This document shows, in pieces, positions 1 through 4,480 of a stretch of 7,194 bases of DNA; the stretch's first letter is position 1, and each line of letters starts with the position of its first letter. Made by a program: the position numbers and the translations under genes. The stretch is from Chloroflexales bacterium (GTDB lineage: Bacteria > Chloroflexota > Chloroflexia > Chloroflexales > Chloroflexaceae). The notes under the pieces were generated by a model. That model worked only from the letters and a program-made list of their open reading frames with translations, was not told where the DNA came from and made no database searches. The stretch spans positions 1-7,194 of the forward strand of contig JAAXUL010000404.1 in assembly GCA_013336035.1 (NCBI GenBank), given 5' to 3'.

Positions 1-2565
1 GCCCTCGCGGGTGATCGCCTCGAGGTTCGGGTGGTAGACCTGGGCCAGGACGACGTCGTAGCCCTTAAACGCGTTGGAGCCCCGCAGCGCCCCGTAGTGG
101 GCCACGACGGCCTGGTCGTGCCCGCGGGCGCGCAGGGCGCTGCTCAGGCCCTCCTCACAGGCCTGGGTGCAGACGACCAGGGTCGGCCGGCCCGGCCGGA
201 TCGCGCGGGCCACCTCGTCGTACCAGCGCTCGCGCCGGGTACCCCTGAGGCCGCTCTTGGCCCAGTCCTGGCTGATCACCTGGATCACTGTTGCCCCGCC
301 GCTCAAACGCGGCTGCTCCAGCTGGATCGGGGTGGTCGGGAAGATCGCCCGCAGCAGGTCGGCGTTGACCGTCGCGTCCAGGAGCACCTTGGGCTGCTCG
401 GGGCGGGCGAGCTGCTGGATCAGGTGCTCGATGCGCAGGTAGAGCCACAGGCGCCCTCCGCGCACCTCCAGCCGGCTGGTGAACGGGAGGCCGGTCAGGC
501 GCTTGCGCCCCTCGCGGGCGAGCTGGTGGAGCAGGGTCGTGAGGTAGTTCGGCGGCAGGTTCTCGTAGTCGACCAGCGTCGCCCCCTGCGGGAAGCCCGG
601 CAGCATGTACTGCTCCTCCTCGGGCGGGAGGGCGTCGATGGCGGCCTGTACGGTGGCGAGCAGATCCAGGCCGTCGGCGCGGGCGAGGCCCTCCAGCTCG
701 GCGAGCAGCATGCTCCCGGCGACGGCCCGATCCGTCGCGTCGCCGAGGAGGCGCGCCACCCAGCCGAGCACGGTCTGCGCGTGGGCGCATGTCGTCGCGC
801 GTGCGATGGCGGCGAGGTCCGCGGTGGTGAGGGCGACGATCCGGCTCAGGCGGGCCGGGTCGAACTCGTCGAGGACCACGACGCTGGCGTCCTTCCACCA
901 GTTGGTCGCCTGCATCAGCGGCATGGAGGCGAAGAAGTCGGCCTCCTGCCCGAACTGGCGTAGGTAGCCGCAGCTGCTGAGATAGGGGCAGCGGCGCTGG
1001 CAGAGCGTCTCGCGCACACTGTAGCCACGGGCGCTGAGGGCCTGGGCCTCGCCGATCTTTCGGCAGTTGCCCTGGTTGCGCCCGTGCAGCGGCACGAGCT
1101 CCAGCCCCTGCTGGTCGTGGATCTGGTCCTTGCGGAGTGCTGTCCAGATGATCTGGCCCGGTGTCGGGTGGGCCAGCAGATACTGCTTGAGGCCAAGGGT
1201 GGTGTTGTGCCCCTTGCCGGCCCCCGGGGGGTGAGCGAGCACGAGGAAGCCCTGCCCGCCGAGGGCGTGGTCGCGCACCTGGGCCGCGATCTGTGCCCGT
1301 GCCTCCGTGAGCGGGACGGCGGGTGCAACGGCGGGGGCTGCGGCTGACTGCAGCTCCAGGCGCTGCGGGCGGGCGCGGCGCAGGGGGTAGCTGCCCGGGA
1401 GCGGCAGGCCGGCGCGCTGGAGCAGCGGCAGGGGCAGTGAGCGGTGGTACTCGGCCAGTGAGGGGGCCGTGTCGATGGCGTGCTGGAGGCGCGTGGCGCT
1501 CTGTTCTAGCAGGAAGGCGTCGAGGTCGGCCTTGTCCTGGCCGGGGGCCAGCGGGAGCCTGAGCACCCGCACCGTGAGCCCCGCGGCCTCCAGGCGCTGG
1601 CCGTGCCGGATCGTCCAGGTCTCCTCGGCCGCGAGCTGCATGACGCCGTCCTTGACCGTGCGGCGCTGGCTGTCGTAGGCCAGGATGACGGTGCGGACGC
1701 CGCGTGCCTGGAGCAGGGCCGGCCACTCCTCGCGCAGGTAGCTGAGGCCCGGGTGGGCGAGCGCTGGCACGCTGAGGCGGCCCTCGCGGTAGCCCTGGGC
1801 GACGGCCAGGGCCTTGAACTCGCCCTCGGTTAGGATGACCGTGTCGGTGGTATCGAGCGCGTCCCAGCCATAGGGGAAGAGCGAGCCGCGCTCGGTGTAG
1901 CCGCCGGAGAGTGAGCGGTAGCCCTTGCCGGGGTAGGTGCGGGTGCGGAGGTCGACGATCTCGCCGCCGGCGATGTACGGGAAGACCAGGCAGCCGCAGA
2001 GGTTTGCGTGGGCGCGGAGCTGGCCGGCGGGGTCCCGGGTTAGCACCCCCGCCTCCTCAGCGTAGGGCAGGAGCTCGGCGTAGTCGCGCGTGAGCACGTC
2101 GGCGAGGGCCGCGGGGTCGCGCAGCGTGACCCCCAGCACCGCCTCGTCGATCGTGCGGTCGTCGAGGCCGCGCTGGTGCAGGTAGGCGAGCGGGTCGGGG
2201 TTGGCTGGCTCGCGGAGCAGCCCGTGGGCCCAGAGGGCCACCGTGGTGTAGAGGGCGCGGTAGTGGGCCTGGTGCGCCGGGACGGGAGCTGCTACGACGC
2301 GCCGAGTCTGGCGCCGCGGGGGCAGGGTGATCCGGGGGCGCGCGTCGTCGCCCAGGAGCTTCTTGAGCGGCCCCTTGCTATTGCAGGCGCGGCACCAGAA
2401 GCGCTCCTTGCCGGGCTCGAGCCAGACGTGGAAGCGGTCGCTGCGGTGGTCGCCGCCGCAGAACGGGCACGCGCCGGCGTGCTCGAGCGTGCGCCGGTTG
2501 ACTAGCCGCATGGGCGGCAGGCCGGGCGGGAGGCCCACGGTGTGATTGGTTGCGAACGGGTCCAC
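1..2565 (-). CDS. Primase-helicase (zinc ribbon, TOPRIM and SF2-like helicase with a four-Cys cluster), 3' end beyond the window
   Basis: The minus frame is open without a stop from 2565 to the left edge (855 codons visible), so the C-terminus is missing. It begins with a primase-type zinc ribbon: CPFC (C33, C36) and CRAC (C58, C61). A TOPRIM domain follows, with VILTEGEFKAL near 243-253 (Glu247), an acidic AYDSQ strand at 296-300 and GQDKADLDAFL near 342-352. The helicase part has a Walker A-like HPPGAGKGH (Lys451) and a Walker B VVVLDEFD (Asp566, Glu567). A late motif, ALRGSNAFKGYD, near 826-837 resembles the arginine-bearing end of SF2 helicases. Between the Walker motifs lie C501, C522, C526 and C532, the last pair within CPYLSSC, placed like the Fe-S domain of XPD/DinG. 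The likely role is primer synthesis and DNA unwinding for replication of a mobile element. I chose the GTG at 2565 because GGAG lies 8 bases upstream. Domain assignment is firm; the exact family is not. Confidence 0.85.
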   Translation of the reverse strand, partial: MDPFATNHTVGLPPGLPPMRLVNRRTLEHAGACPFCGGDHRSDRFHVWLEPGKERFWCRACNSKGPLKKLLGDDARPRITLPPRRQTRRVVAAPVPAHQAHYRALYTTVALWAHGLLREPANPDPLAYLHQRGLDDRTIDEAVLGVTLRDPAALADVLTRDYAELLPYAEEAGVLTRDPAGQLRAHANLCGCLVFPYIAGGEIVDLRTRTYPGKGYRSLSGGYTERGSLFPYGWDALDTTDTVILTEGEFKALAVAQGYREGRLSVPALAHPGLSYLREEWPALLQARGVRTVILAYDSQRRTVKDGVMQLAAEETWTIRHGQRLEAAGLTVRVLRLPLAPGQDKADLDAFLLEQSATRLQHAIDTAPSLAEYHRSLPLPLLQRAGLPLPGSYPLRRARPQRLELQSAAAPAVAPAVPLTEARAQIAAQVRDHALGGQGFLVLAHPPGAGKGHNTTLGLKQYLLAHPTPGQIIWTALRKDQIHDQQGLELVPLHGRNQGNCRKIGEAQALSARGYSVRETLCQRRCPYLSSCGYLRQFGQEADFFASMPLMQATNWWKDASVVVLDEFDPARLSRIVALTTADLAAIARATTCAHAQTVLGWVARLLGDATDRAVAGSMLLAELEGLARADGLDLLATVQAAIDALPPEEEQYMLPGFPQGATLVDYENLPPNYLTTLLHQLAREGRKRLTGLPFTSRLEVRGGRLWLYLRIEHLIQQLARPEQPKVLLDATVNADLLRAIFPTTPIQLEQPRLSGGATVIQVISQDWAKSGLRGTRRERWYDEVARAIRPGRPTLVVCTQACEEGLSSALRARGHDQAVVAHYGALRGSNAFKGYDVVLAQVYHPNLEAITREG

Positions 2566-2577
2566 GGAAGGTACTCC
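2565..2577 (-). promoter_or_regulatory. Ribosome binding site and GTG start of the primase-helicase gene
   Basis: On the minus strand GGAG (2577 to 2574) is followed by 8 bases and then GTG (2565 to 2563). The frame stays open further upstream, so this Shine-Dalgarno site is what decides the start. The alternative ATG at 2511-2509, 18 codons further in, has no comparable site upstream and would leave only a short lead into the zinc ribbon. Confidence 0.6.
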
Positions 2578-2594
2578 ACGGCACCCCTGCCGGA

Positions 2595-2618
2595 ATGCTG
2601 GCAACACAAAGCCAGCAT
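2595..2618. repeat. Inverted repeat in the leader of the primase-helicase gene
   Basis: ATGCTGGC (2595-2602) and GCCAGCAT (2611-2618) are perfect 8-base arms around an AT-rich 8-base spacer, 30 bases upstream of the GTG start. The right arm, as CAAAGCCAGC (2607-2616), is repeated exactly at 2671-2680, just after the -10 box of the divergent plus-strand promoter. The two copies therefore bracket that promoter. This is consistent with an operator for a repressor acting on both directions, or with an mRNA hairpin in the leader. No bound protein can be named from the sequence. Confidence 0.5.
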
Positions 2619-2633
2619 GCCTACCTGAGACGG

Positions 2634-2662
2634 TTGACGCCGGGATCAGGGGATGCTATAGT
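2634..2662 (+). promoter_or_regulatory. Near-consensus sigma70-type promoter firing rightward
   Basis: TTGACG (2634-2639) and TATAGT (2657-2662) each match five of six consensus bases and are separated by exactly 17 bases. Transcription would start near 2669-2670. It faces away from the primase-helicase gene, into a stretch with no convincing plus-strand protein gene, which suggests that the product is an RNA. A CAAAGCCAGC repeat sits right after the -10 box and another lies about 18 bases upstream of the -35 box, so the promoter may be regulated. This is the best promoter match I found in the window. Confidence 0.6.
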
Positions 2663-2668
2663 GGGTAC

Positions 2669-3170
2669 AGCAAAGCCAGCTGCGCTCGCTTGCTCGGGCG
2701 GCTGGACTAGGGCCTTCGACCTCATGCTTGGCGGCGAGGGGGTCGGGGGCCTTTCGCATGTCCCGAGAACCTGTGTTGCGAGCGCCTCTGGGCATTGTCT
2801 GCCCTGAAGGTATGCCGCTGGGTTCGTGCGTTGCTCGGTTCTACATCATCGTGCTCCGTCAGGCTTCCGTATCTCGGTCGTGCGCCGGGCCGCCAGGGCG
2901 GCGATGGGCGCACGCGGGAAAAAACGCTGAGCTGGTTGCCAACACCGTCCAGGGGCGCCGGCGTGGTTCGCCGTGCGCTGGGCACGCCTGGGTGTGGCTG
3001 GGCCTGGATTCGATCACCTGTTCGGTTGACCCCAGTGTATGGCCTGGCGCGCTGCGCTGTCAACCAGGCGAGCGCATCCTGATGCCGCGCTGTCGCTCTG
3101 GCGTGCCAGCGTTGTCTGCTCCCCTGGGCGGCCGCCGTGCGGCTCCAGGTGAGATGGCCAGCGCTGGCCG
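2669..3170 (+). ncRNA. Candidate long structured noncoding RNA
   Basis: This stretch starts at the expected start site of the promoter at 2634-2662 and ends where base composition falls. No reading frame in it has a good start and ribosome binding site or a recognisable product. Predicted helices include CCAGC/GCTGG (2676-2680, 2701-2705), an interrupted stem at 2711-2751 and GGGCA/TGCCC (2790-2804). A strong hairpin at 2879-2914 pairs 8 outer and 5 inner base pairs, and a three-way-junction-like fold covers 2949-2991. GGTTGAC/GTCAACC (3024-3030, 3059-3065) and a 10-pair hairpin (3123-3149) follow, then the perfect palindrome GGCCAGCGCTGGCC (3156-3169). I do not recognise RNase P RNA, tmRNA, SRP RNA or a group I or II intron. 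High GC makes some hairpins expected by chance, and the 3' end is a guess. The product could also be an antisense RNA to the primase leader. Confidence 0.35.
3156..3169. repeat. Perfect 14-bp palindrome
   Basis: GGCCAGCGCTGGCC is identical on both strands. It sits at the border between the GC-rich candidate RNA and the AT-richer island, directly after a 10-pair hairpin (CCTGG and GCCGC paired with GCGGC and CCAGG, 3123-3149). Together they could end the rightward transcript, although no T-run follows. The palindrome could instead be a binding site for a dimeric protein. Confidence 0.4.
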
Positions 3171-3342
3171 TGTCGCACCGCGCACAACTGTACCACGGCT
3201 ATCGTACCATACGTGTAAAGATTGAGCGAGTCTCGTAGAGACATAATGTATGACACCCCATGATCCGTTTGTCATCGTTCTCGTGCATTCTCGAAGAGTC
3301 CAGGGTGCCATTTGCCGCATGCAGATCACGTACTCGGAAATG

Positions 3343-3371
3343 AGCATACCTTGTTAACGTACTACCGTAAA
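3343..3371 (-). promoter_or_regulatory. Possible minus-strand promoter with an overlapping palindrome
   Basis: Reading the minus strand, TTTACG (3371 to 3366) and TATGCT (3348 to 3343) are 17 bases apart, each matching four of six consensus bases. The -35 box lies inside the palindrome at 3363-3377. Transcription toward lower coordinates would reach the primase-helicase gene through a leader of roughly 770 bases, antisense to the candidate RNA. A perfect TTGACA lies slightly upstream (3395 to 3390), but its matching -10 box is poor. No closer promoter for the primase-helicase gene was found. Confidence 0.3.
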
Positions 3372-3377
3372 ACGGTA
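3363..3377. repeat. Operator-like palindrome, left copy
   Basis: TACCGTAAAACGGTA is an inverted repeat, with TACCGT and ACGGTA arms around AAA. It overlaps the -35 hexamer of the possible minus-strand promoter (3366-3371), a usual position for a repressor site. Two further ACGGT units in direct orientation follow at 3396-3400 and 3404-3408. Confidence 0.6.
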
Positions 3378-3386
3378 AAGCAGTAT

Positions 3387-3420
3387 TTCTGTCAAACGGT
3401 TTAACGGTCGTTGGACAGAA
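3387..3420. repeat. Inverted repeat TTCTGTC/GACAGAA enclosing two ACGGT units
   Basis: The 7-base arms TTCTGTC (3387-3393) and GACAGAA (3414-3420) match perfectly. The arms extend imperfectly inward (TTCTGTCAAAC against TTCTGTCCAAC on the other strand). The enclosed segment carries ACGGT twice, 8 bases apart, so two protein-binding motifs may be nested here. Confidence 0.5.
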
Positions 3421-3488
3421 TATGCTTTACACCGCGCTGCAATCGGGATTCCTTCATCATGGACTGTGGGTCATGGCCTGGATGTATA

Positions 3489-3514
3489 ACCGTTTTACGG
3501 TATTACCGCGTAAT
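3489..3514. repeat. Operator-like palindrome, right inverted copy, with an adjacent second palindrome
   Basis: ACCGTTTTACGGT (3489-3501) is the reverse complement of the core of the palindrome at 3363-3377. Identity extends to 14 bases (TACCGTAAAACGGT, here reading 3502 to 3489). It overlaps by one base ATTAC-CGC-GTAAT (3502-3514), another short palindrome. The two TACCGTAAAACGGT copies face opposite ways, about 112 bases apart, suiting a looped or handcuffed protein-DNA complex. Confidence 0.6.
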
Positions 3515-3566
3515 AGCAGCACGCGCAACGCTCCTTCCCACCCTGGCTCGTCTGGCCTGTAGCGGG

Positions 3567-3597
3567 CGCATGGCCCGTGTGCCGGGCGGGCCATGCG
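3567..3597 (-). terminator. Strong hairpin after the membrane/ATPase operon
   Basis: CGCATGGCCCG (3567-3577) and CGGGCCATGCG (3587-3597) form a perfect 11-pair stem with a 9-base loop. It lies 16 bases beyond the TAG that ends the last gene of the operon. No T-run follows on either strand, so it is not a canonical intrinsic terminator. It may still end or stabilise the 3' end of the operon mRNA, or limit read-through between the operon and the island on its left. Confidence 0.5.
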
Positions 3598-3613
3598 TCC
3601 CTTCGAGCACGCG

Positions 3614-4165
3614 CTATGATGGACGCGGCTCGCCCTCCTCGCCGCCTCCCGTCGGCGTTGCGCACGTGCCATAGCGCGCGTGGCGTCGGCCGTGGGTCAT
3701 CAGCTCTGATGCGCTGAGCTCGGTGGCGTCGCAGTACTTGCAGCGATAGGTGCGCGATATGGCTACTATGTTTGCTGCTGCGGCGCGGTCGTCCGCGGCG
3801 ATCGCCGGCGCGTCCGTCGCCGGTGGCTCGGGCGGCTCCGCCCCCCGGGCCACCAGCCCGCGCAGGGTCTCGACCTCGACCAGCAGGCTGAGCCGGGCCA
3901 CGTCGGCGACCTGGCGGGCGTGTTCGAGCGCGGCGATGCTGATCGGCACCAGCAGCCCCAGTAGCACGGCCCCGACGAGTGAGAGTGTGGGGGTGATGGC
4001 CTGCACGGCCCGGGGCAGCCCAGGGGTGTAGCTCAGCACGAACAGCGAGTTCAGGGCTGCGGTAAGCAGGTAGAAGAACCAGACCGCAGCGCTGCCCTGG
4101 CCGCCGAGCCGCGCGTATTGTGCCGCCGAGCGGGTGGCCACCAGGTACAGAGCGGTGGCGTCCAC
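3614..4165 (-). CDS. Membrane protein with C-terminal C2H2 zinc finger (downstream part of an interrupted gene)
   Basis: I do not recognise the family. The 183-residue frame, counted from a GTG, has hydrophobic segments at about 28-46 and 56-79, then a helical, likely coiled stretch (80-108). A Pro/Ala-rich linker and a zinc finger follow: C142-x2-C145-x12-H158-x3-H162. Leu155 sits at the classical conserved spacing, with Glu149 in place of the usual Phe. Spacing in the Ros/MucR type is shorter, so this finger is closer to the eukaryotic-style pattern. The GTG at 4165 has no Shine-Dalgarno sequence. The frame is continuous with the upstream gene (4172-4477) across a single TAG, so this is most likely the C-terminal two-thirds of one protein of about 287 residues. 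It could be made separately by reinitiation, since the GTG lies six bases after the TAG. The role is presumably in the membrane complex of the neighbouring ATPase. Confidence 0.6.
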   Translation of the reverse strand: MDATALYLVATRSAAQYARLGGQGSAAVWFFYLLTAALNSLFVLSYTPGLPRAVQAITPTLSLVGAVLLGLLVPISIAALEHARQVADVARLSLLVEVETLRGLVARGAEPPEPPATDAPAIAADDRAAAANIVAISRTYRCKYCDATELSASELMTHGRRHARYGTCATPTGGGEEGEPRPS

Positions 4166-4171
4166 GCTGAG

Positions 4172-4477
4172 CTACAGCAGGGCCGCCGAGAGCCAGTGCG
4201 TCCAGGCGGGGAGGGGCAGGGCCGGCACACCCTCGGGGGCGATCCGGGCGATCTGGTGCCAGAGGTGCAGGAACGAGACGGTCAGCACGCCGATCAGCAG
4301 CGGGCGGGCCCAGCCGACCAGGCCCTCAGCCGAGCGCAGGGCGTCGTGCTTGGCCCGCAGCAGCCCGCGCTGGCGGGCGGCCTGGGCCTCGGGGCGCTCG
4401 AGCAGGGCCGGGTCGATGCGCAGCTGCTGGGCGATGGGTGTGGGCGCGGTCGCCCGCTCGCGCACGGTGATGGCCAT
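4172..4477 (-). CDS. Small membrane protein, N-terminal part of a gene interrupted by an in-frame TAG
   Basis: The frame starts at ATG 4477, with GGAG eight bases upstream inside the end of the ATPase gene; the ATPase stop is only three bases away, so the two are translationally coupled. The 101 residues comprise a charged, Arg/Ala-rich cytoplasmic-looking N-terminus (1-50) and one membrane segment (about 53-73). A second hydrophobic segment starting near 91 is cut off by TAG at 4172-4174. After the TAG the same frame continues without a break into 3614-4165, and the interrupted segment carries on as LSVDATALYLVA. The sequence therefore looks like one gene with a nonsense mutation, a sequencing error or a read-through codon. 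Without read-through, the product would be a one-helix protein with a partial second helix. I know no family for it. Confidence 0.65.
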   Translation of the reverse strand: MAITVRERATAPTPIAQQLRIDPALLERPEAQAARQRGLLRAKHDALRSAEGLVGWARPLLIGVLTVSFLHLWHQIARIAPEGVPALPLPAWTHWLSAALL

Positions 4478-4480
4478 TGG

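Larger units (their letters stand above)
3175..3525. other. AT-richer intergenic island with clustered palindromes (candidate origin, partition or control region)
   Basis: Three 60-base blocks that I counted (3241-3300, 3301-3360, 3361-3420) are 45, 50 and 42 percent GC, well below the flanks. No convincing gene lies here. Inverted repeats are dense: GTCTC/GAGAC (3230-3242), ATGACA/TGTCAT (3250-3275), the TACCGTAAAACGGT pair (3363-3376 and, inverted, 3489-3502), TTCTGTC/GACAGAA (3387-3420) and ATTAC/GTAAT (3502-3514). The unit ACGGT or its complement recurs at least six times between 3364 and 3501. AT-rich spacers with iterated palindromes beside a replication gene are typical of plasmid origins, partition sites or operator regions. 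The sequence alone does not decide which. No DnaA box was recognised with confidence. Confidence 0.5.

Noticed and set aside
155..1726. Long minus-strand open frame of 523 codons in another phase
   Set aside because: It overlaps the primase-helicase gene out of frame. Its product is Arg/Pro/Ala-rich with no motif, as expected of a shadow frame in GC-rich DNA.
2925..2945. Minus-strand T-run (opposite the A-run at 2919-2924) as an intrinsic terminator
   Set aside because: The preceding potential stem is only about three base pairs, too weak for a terminator.
3001..3020. T-loop-like GGATTCGATCACC suggesting a tRNA
   Set aside because: No matching acceptor stem, anticodon arm or 3' end could be drawn around it.
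2728..3225. Plus-strand frame of 165 codons in the intergenic region
   Set aside because: It starts at TTG with no ribosome binding site, shows no domain and crosses strong hairpins. A small protein from the rightward transcript cannot be fully excluded.
3014..3347. Two overlapping minus-strand frames (80 and 95 codons) in and beside the AT-richer island
   Set aside because: They have no good ribosome binding site and no recognisable product, and they run through palindromes and into the GC-rich structured region.
3363..3514. CRISPR-like array
   Set aside because: The repeats are short, inverted and irregularly spaced, with no direct-repeat and spacer periodicity.
3411..3674. Plus-strand frame of 87 codons
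   Set aside because: It has a TTG start inside an inverted repeat and no ribosome binding site, and its end is antisense to the zinc-finger gene.
3614..4477. Reassignment of TAG as a sense codon throughout the element
   Set aside because: TAG ends at least three neighbouring genes, with the next gene's ribosome binding site or start at or just after it, so it works as a stop here.
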